Source of the DNA: Corynebacterium sphenisci DSM 44792
Lineage (GTDB): Bacteria > Actinomycetota > Actinomycetes > Mycobacteriales > Mycobacteriaceae
Direction of reading: 5' to 3'
Assembly (NCBI RefSeq): GCF_001941505.1
Contig: NZ_CP009248.1
Location: forward strand, 1,984,001-2,048,000
DNA: 64,000 bases
A program made the translations under genes and the position numbers. Within the stretch, counting starts at the first letter, position 1. Every line of letters starts with the position of its first letter. Positions 33,820 through 42,381 of this stretch are shown one piece after another. The notes beneath the pieces were generated by a model, which searched no databases, was not told the DNA's origin, and was given only the letters and a program-made list of their open reading frames with translations.

Positions 33820-34653
33820 TCAGCCCAGGTCGATGCCGTAGATCCGCGCGGCGTTGCCGGTGAGCAGCGCGGCCATCTCCTCGGCGGCGACCCCGCGGAC
33901 CTCCGCCATGCAGCGCACCTGGTGGCCGATGAAGGCCGGCTCATTGCGCGCGCCCCGGTGGGGTTCGGCGGTCATGTAGGGCGCGTCGGTCTCCACCAGC
34001 AGCTGCCCCGCCGGGGCCTCGGCGACCGCGGCGCGCAGGTGGTCGTTGCGCTTGAAGGTGACGTTGCCGGTGAAGGAGAGCACGTAGCCGCGGCCCAGCG
34101 CCTCCCGGGCGACCGCCGGCGGGGAGCTGAAGCAGTGCAGGATCACCGGATGGTCGTAGCCCTCGAGCGCGGCGAGGAGGTCCTCGTCGGCCTCCCGGTT
34201 GTGGATCATCAGCGGTTTGCCGACCTCGCGGGCGAGATCCATATGCCAGCGCAGGGCCTCGAGCTGGGTCCCCCGGTCCGCGCAGCCGTCCATTTTGCCC
34301 AGCCAGTACCAGTCCAGGCCGGTCTCCCCGACGGCGACCACCCGGGGTTCGGCGGCGAGCTCGGCGAGCCGGGCCCGGGCGGCTTCGTCGAGCTCCCCGG
34401 CCCGGGTGGGGTGGATCGCGGCGGCCGCCCACACCCGGTCGTGGCCGCGGGCGGCCGCGGCGGCGAGCTCGGTCTCGGCCAGGCCGTCGCCGACGGTGCA
34501 CACCCCCACCACCCCGGCCGCGGCGGCGCGGTCCATGAGCGCGGCGACGGCCGCGTCATCGCGGGCGCCGCAGGAGGCGAGGTGGGTGTGCGCGTCGAAC
34601 AGCGGCCCCATCGGGGCGGCGGGGCGGGCGACGGGGCGCTTCTTCCTGGACAT
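33820..34653 (-). CDS. tatD: TatD family metal-dependent hydrolase
   Basis: 277 residues of the TatD DNase family. FDAHTHLASCG carries the first metal-binding His pair; EVGKPLMIHNREA, VILHCFSSPPAVA, GYVLSFTGNVTF and LLVETDAPYMTAEPHRG provide the remaining His, His and Asp ligands, with GETGLDWYW the bridging Glu. TatD enzymes are 3'-5' exonucleases or quality-control nucleases. The ATG at 34653 (MSRKKRP) is preferred to earlier in-frame starts, which precede an unconserved leader. First gene of tatD-rpf2-rsmA, though 198 bases separate it from rpf2, which has its own promoter region. Confidence 0.9.
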   Translation of the reverse strand: MSRKKRPVARPAAPMGPLFDAHTHLASCGARDDAAVAALMDRAAAAGVVGVCTVGDGLAETELAAAAARGHDRVWAAAAIHPTRAGELDEAARARLAELAAEPRVVAVGETGLDWYWLGKMDGCADRGTQLEALRWHMDLAREVGKPLMIHNREADEDLLAALEGYDHPVILHCFSSPPAVAREALGRGYVLSFTGNVTFKRNDHLRAAVAEAPAGQLLVETDAPYMTAEPHRGARNEPAFIGHQVRCMAEVRGVAAEEMAALLTGNAARIYGIDLG

Positions 34654-34685
34654 GGGCCCCGAGTGTAGGCGCGGGGCGCGGACAC

Positions 34686-34713
34686 TTGACCTAATGCCCT
34701 TAGCTGTTAGGAT
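34686..34713 (+). promoter_or_regulatory. Promoter with TTAGG-rich operator 1, upstream of the ECF operon
   Basis: TTGACC (34686-34691) and TAGGAT (34708-34713) form a -35/-10 pair with a 16-base spacer. Across this spacer lies the 22-base element 34690-34711: CCTAA at one end, then CCCTTAG, then TGTTAGG, with CCTAA and TTAGG as inverted ends. It matches the element at 37709-37730 in 18 of 22 positions. The TTAGG/CCTAA composition recalls DtxR/IdeR boxes, but it is not the exact consensus. Position over the promoter predicts repression. Confidence 0.6.
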
Positions 34714-34765
34714 AGGCGGGGTTTTCGGGCGCGCCCGCGCCCGCCATGAGAAAGGGGACCACCGC

Positions 34766-35380
34766 ATGGCCACCACGAACACCGCCGTCGCCGCCGGCCG
34801 GCTCGGCACCCGCGACTTCATCAACGTCGGCGTCTTCGCCGCCCTCTACTTCGTCGTCGTCTTCGGCACCGGGATGCTCGGCATCATCGCCCCCTGGGTG
34901 ATGTTCCTCGGCTACGGGCTGGGCATCCTGCTCAACGGCATCGTGATCGCGCTCTACGTCTCCCGCACCCCGAAGTTCGGCGCCCTGGCCCTCATCGGCC
35001 TCGTCAACGGGCTGCTCTTCTGGGCCACCGGGCACCCCTGGTTCACCCCGATCCTCGCCCCGCTGCTGGGCCTGGCCGGCGACGCCATCCTCGCCGCCCG
35101 CCGCCGCGACGGCCTGTCCGCGAAGCGCTTCCCCCTCGCCTACGCGGTGATGAGCCTGTGGTACATGGTGCCGCTGCTGCCCATCGTGCTCGACCCGGCC
35201 GGGTACTGGACCTACGTCGACGAGACCATGGGCGCCGACTACTCGCGGCGGATGCAGGAGCTCTTCCAGGGCTGGGTGCTGCCGGCCTGGGCGGTGGCCG
35301 TGTTCATCCTCGGCCTGCTCGGCGGGCTGCTCGGGGTGCGCGCCACCCGCCGCCACTTCGAGCGCTCCGGTCTGGCGTGA
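34766..35380 (+). CDS. ECF transporter S component, MptD/Trep_Strep-like
   Basis: Substrate-binding membrane subunit of an energy-coupling-factor importer. 204 residues with about six helices: INVGVFAALYFVVVFGTG, WVMFLGYGLGILLNGIVIALYVS, ALALIGLVNGLLFW and others. The FINVGVFAALYF start and the GHPWFTPILAPLLGLAGDAI centre are typical of the MptD/Trep_Strep family of S components, whose ligands are mostly unproven; homologues occur with YbtPQ-like transporters in streptococcal siderophore loci (from memory). ATG at 34766 follows AAAGGGGA. Its stop overlaps the GTG of the next gene by four bases. Confidence 0.88.
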   Translation: MATTNTAVAAGRLGTRDFINVGVFAALYFVVVFGTGMLGIIAPWVMFLGYGLGILLNGIVIALYVSRTPKFGALALIGLVNGLLFWATGHPWFTPILAPLLGLAGDAILAARRRDGLSAKRFPLAYAVMSLWYMVPLLPIVLDPAGYWTYVDETMGADYSRRMQELFQGWVLPAWAVAVFILGLLGGLLGVRATRRHFERSGLA

Positions 35381-36147
35381 CCGGGCCCGCCCCCGCCGCC
35401 GCGGCCGGGGAGGCCGCCGCGGACCCGATCGCCGCCGCCCGGGTGCGCCCGGCGGCCCGCCCGGATCCGCGCACCGTGCTGCTCTTCCTGCTCACCGCGA
35501 ACGTGCTCGCCCTGGGCGCGCCCACCCTGAGCGTGCCCACCGCCGCCTCGGCCTGCGCGGTGGCGCTGCTCGCCGTGGCCGGCCGGCGCCGGGCCGCGGT
35601 GCGCTTCGCCCTGGTCTTCCTGATCTGCTTCGGCGCCGCCGTCGCCGCCCCGCGGCTCGCGGCCAACGGCCTCACCGCGGCGGTGAGCCTCTTCGGCTTC
35701 TGGTTCGGCCGCTTCTCGGTGGCAATCGCCGCCGGCTGGTGGGCGGTGACCTCGCTCAAGCCCACCGAGCTGATCGAGGCGCTGCGCCGGCTGCGGCTGC
35801 CGAACGCGGTGGTGGTGCCGCTGGCGGTGGTGCTGCGCGTCCTGCCGGTGATCGCGGTGGAGGCCGCCGCGGTCATCGACGCGATGACCCTGCGCGGGCT
35901 GCGCCCCGATTCCCGGGGCCTGGCCGCGCATCCGGTGCGCACCGGGGAGCTGGTGCTCATCCCGCTGCTGACCACCGTGGTGCGCGCCGGCGATGAGCTG
36001 GCCGCCGCCGCCATGGTGCGCGGCCTGGGCGCCCCGGGCAGGCCCCGGGGCATCGCCCCGCTGGGCCCGCGCGCCGTCGACGCGGTGGTGCTCGCCATGA
36101 TCGTGGGCCTGCTCGTGGCCAACTACGGCGGCTGGGGGCTGCCGTGA
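35377..36147 (+). CDS. ECF transporter T component (EcfT)
   Basis: Coupling membrane subunit of the ECF importer, 256 residues. Starts with GTG overlapping the previous stop codon (GTGA), a strong sign of coupled translation. The N-terminal 35 residues are Ala/Pro-rich and probably cytosolic. Then come about five helices and two long coupling helices carrying Arg-Gly motifs (MTLRGLRPDSRG and MVRGLGAPGRPRG) that dock into the ATPases, diagnostic of EcfT (CbiQ-like). The next gene overlaps by four bases. Confidence 0.88.
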   Translation: MTGPAPAAAAGEAAADPIAAARVRPAARPDPRTVLLFLLTANVLALGAPTLSVPTAASACAVALLAVAGRRRAAVRFALVFLICFGAAVAAPRLAANGLTAAVSLFGFWFGRFSVAIAAGWWAVTSLKPTELIEALRRLRLPNAVVVPLAVVLRVLPVIAVEAAAVIDAMTLRGLRPDSRGLAAHPVRTGELVLIPLLTTVVRAGDELAAAAMVRGLGAPGRPRGIAPLGPRAVDAVVLAMIVGLLVANYGGWGLP

Positions 36148-37610
36148 GCGCCGGGGCGGATCCCGCGGTGCGGGTCGCCGGGGCGGGGTTCCGCTACGCC
36201 CGCGGCACCGCCGGGGACCTCGCCGCGGAGGGAGTGTCCGGGATCTCCTTCGAGCTCGCCCCGGGCACGGTGACCCTGCTGTGCGGGCCCTCCGGCTCCG
36301 GCAAGACCACCGCGCTGCGGTTGCTCAACGGGCTGGTGCCGCAGTTCCACCGCGGCGAGCTCACCGGGGAGATCACCGTCGCCGGGGAGGCGGTGCCGAA
36401 CCGCCCGCTGCACGAGGCCGGGCGCAGCACCGGGATGGTCTTCCAGAACCCGCGCACCGGCTTCTTCACCGACGCGGTGCTCGCCGAACTGGCCTTCGGC
36501 TCGGAGAACCTGGGCGCCGACCGGGCCACCACGGTCGCCCGGGTGCGCGCCGCCGCGGCCGCCACCGGGGTCACCGGGCTGCTCGGCCGGGGCCTGGGCG
36601 AGCTCTCCGGCGGGCAGACCCAGCAGGTCGCCTTCGCCGCCGCGATCGCCGCCGAGCCACCGGTGCTGCTGCTCGACGAGCCCACCTCGAACCTCTCCGC
36701 CGAGGCGATCGGCCGGCTACGCCGGCTGATCGCGGAGCAGAAGGCCGCGGGCCGGGCGGTGGTCGTCGCCGAGCACCGGCTGCACTTCCTGCGCGATCTG
36801 GTGGACCAGGTGCTGTACTTCCGGAACGGCCGGATCGAGCGCCGCTTCGACGGGGAGTCCTTCTTCGCCCTCGACGAGGCCACCCGGCGCGGCCTCGGCC
36901 TGCGCCGGCTGGCCGCCCCGGAGCGGCCGGCGCCCCCGGCCCCGCCGGCGGAGGCCGCGGCGGACGGCCTGGAGCTGCGCTCGGTGCGCTTCGGCTACCG
37001 GGGCCGGCCGGTGCTGGACATCGACCGGGCGGTGTTCCCGGCCGGCCGGATCACCGCGCTCACCGGGCCCAACGGCTGCGGCAAGACCACCCTGGCCCGG
37101 CTCATCTGCGGGCTGGCGGACCCGGCCCGCGGCGGGGAGATCCGGCTGGCCGGGCGCCGGCTGCGCGGCCCGGCCCGGGCCCGGGCCAGCTACATCGTGA
37201 TGCAGGACGTGGGCCGGCAGCTCTTCGCCGACACCGTCGCCCACGAGGTCACCCTGGGCCTGGACCGCGCCGCCGCGGCCGCGGTGGACGTCGCCGGGCT
37301 GCTCGCCGACCTGGATCTCGCCGGGCTGCAGGACCGGCATCCGCAGTCGCTCTCCGGCGGGCAGCGCCAGCGCCTGGTGCTCGCCTCGGCGCTGGCCCAG
37401 GACAAGCGGGTGCACATCCTCGACGAGCCGACCTCCGGGGTGGGCCGGGCGCATCTGGAGGCGATCGCCGCCCGGATGCGGGCCCTGGCCGATGCCGGGT
37501 CGGTGGTGGTCGTGGTCACCCATGACGAGGAGCTGATCGAGGCCTGCGCCGATCATGAGGTGCACCTGCCGGCGGTGAACCGGGTGGCCGGGCCGGGTTC
37601 GCCGCGCTGA
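36144..37610 (+). CDS. ECF transporter ATPase, two ABC domains fused
   Basis: 488 residues holding both ATPases of an ECF transporter in one chain. Domain 1: Walker A GPSGSGKTT, FQNPRTGFF (Q-loop), signature LSGGQTQQV, Walker B LLLDEPTSNL. Domain 2: GPNGCGKTT, MQDVGRQLF, LSGGQRQRL, HILDEPTSGVG. FQNP and the Gln after VMQD are EcfA-type grooves for EcfT. EcfA1 and EcfA2 are usually separate genes; the fusion fixes them as an asymmetric dimer. GTG start overlaps the EcfT stop (GTGA). Confidence 0.92.
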   Translation: MSAGADPAVRVAGAGFRYARGTAGDLAAEGVSGISFELAPGTVTLLCGPSGSGKTTALRLLNGLVPQFHRGELTGEITVAGEAVPNRPLHEAGRSTGMVFQNPRTGFFTDAVLAELAFGSENLGADRATTVARVRAAAAATGVTGLLGRGLGELSGGQTQQVAFAAAIAAEPPVLLLDEPTSNLSAEAIGRLRRLIAEQKAAGRAVVVAEHRLHFLRDLVDQVLYFRNGRIERRFDGESFFALDEATRRGLGLRRLAAPERPAPPAPPAEAAADGLELRSVRFGYRGRPVLDIDRAVFPAGRITALTGPNGCGKTTLARLICGLADPARGGEIRLAGRRLRGPARARASYIVMQDVGRQLFADTVAHEVTLGLDRAAAAAVDVAGLLADLDLAGLQDRHPQSLSGGQRQRLVLASALAQDKRVHILDEPTSGVGRAHLEAIAARMRALADAGSVVVVVTHDEELIEACADHEVHLPAVNRVAGPGSPR

Positions 37611-37708
37611 GCCCGCCGCGGGCCGCCACCGCCGCGGGCGCCCGCCCTGCCACCGCGCATCCCCGCCGCCGGGAAGCGTCGCGGAAAAATACATCGCACA
37701 CCCTTCCC

Positions 37709-37732
37709 ACTAAGCCCCTTAGGTGTTAGGTT
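37709..37732 (+). promoter_or_regulatory. Promoter region with TTAGG-rich operator 2, upstream of the ABC pair
   Basis: The element 37709-37730 reads ACTAAGCCCCTTAG followed by GTGTTAGG; within it CTAAG and CTTAG are an exact inverted pair. 18 of 22 bases equal those of operator 1. TAGGTT (37727-37732) is a possible -10 overlapping its end. It lies about 30 bases before the first ABC half-transporter. Confidence 0.6.
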
Positions 37733-37760
37733 CGGATCACGACACCGGAAAGGGGAGCAC

Positions 37761-39665
37761 ATGAGCAGCAGCGCAGCATCCGCACCACCCGGGCCCGCCC
37801 CGGGCGGCCCGGCCGAACCCGACCCGCGGCCGCCGGCGGGCACCCCGCCGGCGACGGACCCGGCGGCCAAGCGTGCCGCCGGCCAGGCGGCCCTGAAGGA
37901 GCTGCTCGCCCCGGTGCGCGGCCGGCTGTGGCTGGGCCGGATCCTCGGCGCCGCCTCCGGGATCCTGGCCATCGCCCCCTACATCGCCCTGGTCCGCCTC
38001 GGCGAGGTGCTGCTCGCCGCCCGCGCCGCCGGGGTCGCCCCCGACGCCGATCGGGTGCACCGGATCGCGATGCTGCTCATCGGCACCTTCCTCGGCCAGC
38101 TGGTGCTGCTCTTCACCGCCCTGGCCGCCACCCATTTCGCGGATCTGCGGCTCGGCGCCATCCTCCGCGACCGGATCATCGACCGGGTCTCCCGGGCGCC
38201 GCTGTCCTGGTTCACGGAGAAGACCTCCGGGCGGATCCGCAAGGCCGTCCAGGATGACGTGAGCACCCTGCACGCCCTGGTCGCGCATGCCCCGGTGGAC
38301 ACCACCGTCGCCGTGGTCACCCCGCTGGCCCTGGTCGGCTACGCGATGAGCATCGACTGGCGCCTGGGCCTGCTCACCATCGCCATGATCCCCATCTACC
38401 TGGGGCTGCAGGCGCTGATGCTGCGCGGCATGGGCGAGAAGACCGCGGAGATGGACACCCGCCTGGGCCACGTCTCCGCCACCGCGGTGGAGTTCGCCGA
38501 CGGCATCGCCGTGGTGAAGGCCTTCGGGACGGTGGGCCGCTCACACGCCCGCTTCGCGCGGGCCGCCGACGAGTTCGGCGACTTCTACTACGACTGGGTC
38601 AAGCCCATGCTGCGCTCCTCGGCGATTTCGCTGTCCGCGGTCAGCGTGCCGGTGCTGGTGCTCATCAACGTCGCCGGCGGGGCCGCCCTGGTCCGCGCCG
38701 GGGCGGTCGGGCCGGCCGACGTCGTCGCCACCGCGCTCATCGCCCTGGTGCTGCCCGGCAGCATCGAGACCCTGATGAACATGGCCTGGTCCTATGAGCT
38801 GGCGGGGGCGGCGGCGCACCGGCTGCACGAGATCCTGGCCACCGGGGAACTGCCCGCCGGCGAGGCCGAGGCCCCCGCCGGCGCCGGGAGGGTCGAGTTC
38901 CGGGGCGTGGGCTTCTCCTACGGCGAGCACCGCGCCCTGGACGGGGTGGACCTCACGCTCGAACCGGGCACGGTCACCGCGCTGCTCGGCGAATCCGGAT
39001 CCGGCAAATCCACCCTGGCCACCATGCTGGCCCGCTTCCAGGACCCCGACGAGGGCGAGATCCTGCTCGACGGGGCGCCCATCGCCGACCTGCGCCCGGC
39101 GGAGCTCTACCGCCGGGTGGCCTTCGTGCTGCAGGACCCGCAGCTGCCCCGGCTGAGCCTGCGCGAGAACATCGCCCTGGCCCGCCCGGAGGCCACCGAG
39201 GAGGAGATCTGGGCCGCCGCCCGGGACGCCGCCATCGACCAGGAGATCGCCGCCCTGCCGGAGGGCCTGGACACCGTCTACGGGGAGGACTCGGTGCTCT
39301 CCGGTGGGCAGGCACAGCGAATCGCGATCGCCCGCGCCCTGCTCGCCGACGCCGACGTGCTCATCCTCGACGAGGCGATGTCGGCCACCGACCCGGACGC
39401 CCAGGCGGACATCCAGACCGCCCTGAACCGGCTCACCGCCGGGCGCACCGTGCTGGTCATCGCGCACCGCCCGGAATCCGTGCTCGGCGCCGACCAGGTG
39501 GTGGTGCTCGACCGCGGCCGGGTGGCCGAGCGCCTCGCCGGCGCGGAGATCACCGGATCCGCGCTGCGCCGGATCACGCTCGCCCGCGGCGCCGCCGGCG
39601 CCGCCGACCACGCCGCCGGGGCCGCCCCGGCCGGCGCCGAGGGGAAGGACGCCACCGATGAATGA
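37761..39665 (+). CDS. ABC exporter-fold half-transporter 1 (YbtP/IrtA-like)
   Basis: 634 residues: an Ala/Pro-rich cytosolic N-terminus of about 40, six membrane helices (about 55-330) and an ABC domain (about 365-600). Walker A GESGSGKST, Q-loop VLQDPQL, signature LSGGQAQRI, Walker B VLILDEAMSATD with catalytic Glu present, H-loop AHRPES. No FAD-binding siderophore-interaction domain, unlike IrtA. Exporter-fold half-transporters of the YbtPQ/IrtAB type in fact import iron-siderophores. The ATG at 37761 follows AAAGGGGAG. It overlaps the next gene by eight bases, which indicates a heterodimer. Confidence 0.85.
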   Translation: MSSSAASAPPGPAPGGPAEPDPRPPAGTPPATDPAAKRAAGQAALKELLAPVRGRLWLGRILGAASGILAIAPYIALVRLGEVLLAARAAGVAPDADRVHRIAMLLIGTFLGQLVLLFTALAATHFADLRLGAILRDRIIDRVSRAPLSWFTEKTSGRIRKAVQDDVSTLHALVAHAPVDTTVAVVTPLALVGYAMSIDWRLGLLTIAMIPIYLGLQALMLRGMGEKTAEMDTRLGHVSATAVEFADGIAVVKAFGTVGRSHARFARAADEFGDFYYDWVKPMLRSSAISLSAVSVPVLVLINVAGGAALVRAGAVGPADVVATALIALVLPGSIETLMNMAWSYELAGAAAHRLHEILATGELPAGEAEAPAGAGRVEFRGVGFSYGEHRALDGVDLTLEPGTVTALLGESGSGKSTLATMLARFQDPDEGEILLDGAPIADLRPAELYRRVAFVLQDPQLPRLSLRENIALARPEATEEEIWAAARDAAIDQEIAALPEGLDTVYGEDSVLSGGQAQRIAIARALLADADVLILDEAMSATDPDAQADIQTALNRLTAGRTVLVIAHRPESVLGADQVVVLDRGRVAERLAGAEITGSALRRITLARGAAGAADHAAGAAPAGAEGKDATDE

Positions 39666-41457
39666 GACCACCGCGCACGGCCACGGGGTCGCCGACTGGC
39701 GGGATCCGCTGCTGCTCGGCCGCTACCGGGCCATGATGACCCCCGCGGGGCGCCGGCTGCTCACCCGGGCGCTGATCCTGCACGCCCTCGGCGGGGTGCT
39801 GGAGGGCCTCGGCCTGCTCGCCCTGCTGCCGGCGGCCACGGTGCTCGCCACCGGCTCCCCCTCCCTCGGCCTGGGCCTGGCCGGCTGGCTGTGGGTGCTC
39901 GCCGGACTGGCCGTCGCCGCCGCGGTGCTGCGCTACGCGCAGGCCCGGGTGGGCTACGCCGCGGCCATCGACTTCCTGCGCACCGGGCACCGCGCCATCG
40001 GCGACCAGCTGGCCCGGCTGCCGCTGGGCTGGTTCACCAAGGAGCGCACCGGGGGCCTGTCCCGGCTCATGTCCGACGGGTTCATGGCCGCCGCCGGCGG
40101 GGTGGCGCACATCATGCCGGAGGCGGTGACCTCCGCCTTCGCGGTGCTCACCCTGATCCTCGGCGGCTGGTTCTGGGATCCCCGGATCGGGCTCACCCTC
40201 ACCCTGCTCGCCCCGGTGGCGCTGGCCGCGATGGTCGCCGCCCAGGCGCTCAAGCGCGCCAAGGACCGGCCGATGAGCGCCGCCCAGGCGGAGCTGTCCG
40301 CCCGCCTGGTGGAGTACGCCGCCTGCCAGCCGGCGCTGCGCGCGGCCGGCCGGGCCGAGGACTTCGCGCCCCTGGGCGGGGCCTGCGCCCGGGTGGACCG
40401 GGCCCGGTGGGTGAACATGTGGTGGTCGCTGCTGGCGCTCACCCTCAACGGGATCGTGGTGCAGGCCTTCGTGGTGCTGCTCATCACCGGGGTGGCCGCG
40501 CTGGCGGTGTCCGGGGACGTCGCCCCGGTGCAGGCGGTGGCCTTCATCGGGTTGACCCTGCGGTTCAGCCGCAGTCTGGACGCGATCGGCCGGTTCGTGG
40601 TGAGCATGGAGATCGCCCGGCCCCCGCTGGAGGAGGCCGGCGCCATCATCGGGGCGCCCGGGCTGCCGGAGCCGGACCCCGCCGCGACCGCGGCGCGCAC
40701 CGCCCCCGGCCGGGTCGAGTTCGACCACGTCACCTTCGGCTACGACCCGGACCACCCGGTGCTGCGGGATCTCTCCTTCACCGCCGAACCGGGCACGATG
40801 ACCGCCCTGGTGGGGCCCTCGGGCTGCGGCAAGACCACCGTGCACCGGCTGATCTCGAGGTTCTGGGACGTCGACTCCGGCACCGTGCGCGTCGATGGCG
40901 CGGACATCCGGGAGCTGCCCACGGAAACCCTCATGGCGCAGCTCTCCCTGGTCTTCCAGGACGTGTACCTCTTCGACGACACCCTGGAGGCGAACATCCG
41001 GGTGGGCCGGCCGGAGGCCACCGGGGCCGAGGTGCGCGCCGCCGCGGATCTCGCCGGGGTCACCGCGATCGCCGAGCGGCTGCCCGGCGGCTGGGCGGCG
41101 AGGGTCGGCGAGGGCGGCCGGGGCCTGTCCGGCGGGGAGCGCCAGCGCGTCTCCATCGCCCGGGCGCTGCTGAAGAGGGCCCCGATCGTGCTCTTCGACG
41201 AGGCGACCAGCGCCCTGGACGCGGAGAACGAGGCCAACGTCCTGGCCAGCGTGGAGACGCTGCGCGCGGAGTCGACCTTCATCGTGATCGCGCACCGGCT
41301 GGACACCATCCGCGACGCCGACCGGATCATCGTCCTCGACGAGCACGGCCGGGTGGCGGAAACCGGCACCCACGAGCAGCTGCACGCCGCCGGCGGCGCC
41401 TACCGCAGGTTCTGGGACCGCCGGGAGGCCGCCACCGGCTGGACCCTGGCCGGCTGA
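39658..41457 (+). CDS. ABC exporter-fold half-transporter 2 (YbtQ/IrtB-like)
   Basis: 599 residues with six helices (about 30-310) and an ABC domain from about 345. Motifs: Walker A GPSGCGKTT, FQDVYLF, signature LSGGERQRV, Walker B IVLFDEATSALD, H-loop AHRLDT. The catalytic Glu is intact, so the pair has two competent ATP sites. Start ATGAATGA overlaps the previous stop. The N-terminal ALILHALGGVLEGLGLLALLP and the GWFTKERTGG segment before ICL1 are typical of this IrtB-like subgroup. Terminated by a long GC hairpin. Confidence 0.85.
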   Translation: MNETTAHGHGVADWRDPLLLGRYRAMMTPAGRRLLTRALILHALGGVLEGLGLLALLPAATVLATGSPSLGLGLAGWLWVLAGLAVAAAVLRYAQARVGYAAAIDFLRTGHRAIGDQLARLPLGWFTKERTGGLSRLMSDGFMAAAGGVAHIMPEAVTSAFAVLTLILGGWFWDPRIGLTLTLLAPVALAAMVAAQALKRAKDRPMSAAQAELSARLVEYAACQPALRAAGRAEDFAPLGGACARVDRARWVNMWWSLLALTLNGIVVQAFVVLLITGVAALAVSGDVAPVQAVAFIGLTLRFSRSLDAIGRFVVSMEIARPPLEEAGAIIGAPGLPEPDPAATAARTAPGRVEFDHVTFGYDPDHPVLRDLSFTAEPGTMTALVGPSGCGKTTVHRLISRFWDVDSGTVRVDGADIRELPTETLMAQLSLVFQDVYLFDDTLEANIRVGRPEATGAEVRAAADLAGVTAIAERLPGGWAARVGEGGRGLSGGERQRVSIARALLKRAPIVLFDEATSALDAENEANVLASVETLRAESTFIVIAHRLDTIRDADRIIVLDEHGRVAETGTHEQLHAAGGAYRRFWDRREAATGWTLAG

Positions 41458-41495
41458 GCGGGAGCGGCGCCGGTCATGCGAGGCACCCGGGCCCA

Positions 41496-41525
41496 CCCCG
41501 CCCCGGCCCCGCGGCCGGGGCGGGG
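41496..41525 (+). terminator. Terminator after the ABC pair
   Basis: Thirteen-base perfect arms (41496-41508 and 41513-41525) with a four-base loop, 38 bases past the stop codon and before the TetR gene. Confidence 0.65.
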
Positions 41526-41555
41526 GCCGCGGCGGCCCCCGCTAGGATCGTCGGC

Positions 41556-42185
41556 ATGAATGCAGCGCGCGTGGGACGCAAGACCGGTCCGAAGCCCATC
41601 TTCACGCTGGCCGACGTCGAGGCCGCGGCGCTGCGCCTGGGCATCCGGGACTTCACCCTCACCGGGGTCGCCAAGGAGCTCGGGGTGGCCACCCCGAGCC
41701 TGTACCGGGTGGTGGACTCCCGCCAGGACCTGCTCGACCGGCTGCTCGCCCGGCTGGCGGCGGATTTCCGGGTGCCGGATCCGACGCTGTCCTGGCAGGA
41801 CCAGCTGCGCCGCTTCGCCGACGACTGCTGGGCCGGCTACGAGGCGAACCCGGGCCTGGCCGAGGTGCTGCTGGACAACCCCGGGATACACGCGCACATC
41901 CAGGGCTACCTGGACCAGATGGTCACCGGCCTACGCGGCGCCGGCTTCCCCGGCGACGAGGCCCGGATGGAGTTCGCCCTGGACTTCATCGGGGACACCG
42001 CGCTGGTCACCCATATCGCGGTCGCCGCGATCCGCCGGGAGGGGCTGGACGCCGCCCGGGAGCGGATGGACCGGATCCGCCCCGAGGGATCGCGGCGCTT
42101 CGTCCCCGACGACACCTGGCTGGACCGGGGCTTCCTCGACGGCAAGGTCGAGTTCATTATCGCCGGGCTGGAGGCCGGGCACTAG
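41556..42185 (+). CDS. TetR-type transcriptional regulator
   Basis: 209 residues. The N-terminal helix-turn-helix reads FTLTGVAKELGVATPSLYRVVDSRQDLLDRLL, the TetR pattern, at about 30-62. The ligand domain (about 75-205) has no recognisable specificity. It directly follows the ABC pair, so it could sense the same substrate or an iron or heme signal. It is not the expected owner of the TTAGG boxes if those are DtxR sites. ATG at 41556; no strong ribosome site, only GGATC nearby. Confidence 0.88.
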   Translation: MNAARVGRKTGPKPIFTLADVEAAALRLGIRDFTLTGVAKELGVATPSLYRVVDSRQDLLDRLLARLAADFRVPDPTLSWQDQLRRFADDCWAGYEANPGLAEVLLDNPGIHAHIQGYLDQMVTGLRGAGFPGDEARMEFALDFIGDTALVTHIAVAAIRREGLDAARERMDRIRPEGSRRFVPDDTWLDRGFLDGKVEFIIAGLEAGH

Positions 42186-42293
42186 CCGCGCCCGGCGCGC
42201 CCCGCGCCCGCCGCCCGGGCGGGGCATGCCGGAGGTGCCCCTCCCCCATCGACGCGTCCCGCCGACGGGCACACGCCACCGGCACGTGGCCCG

Positions 42294-42343
42294 GACATGC
42301 CCGGACCGCCCCCGCCCCCTTCGGCACGTCCACCGGGCATGTC
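42294..42343. repeat. Inverted repeat in convergent gap
   Basis: Arms GACATGCCCGG (42294-42304) and CCGGGCATGTC (42333-42343) are exact complements around 28 bases, in the 195-base gap between the TetR and metG genes. May be a terminator variant or a protein site. Confidence 0.4.
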
Positions 42344-42354
42344 GCGCCGGCGGG

Positions 42355-42381
42355 GCGCCCCATCCCCGTCGGGGAGGGGCT
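42355..42381 (-). terminator. Likely terminator of metG
   Basis: GCCCC-ATCCCC pairs with GGGGAGGGGC with one bulge, directly downstream of the minus-strand metG stop. Confidence 0.4.

Noticed and set aside
34690-34711. Calling the TTAGG elements true DtxR boxes
   Set aside because: They share the words but not the exact 19-base palindrome spacing; regulator identity left open.
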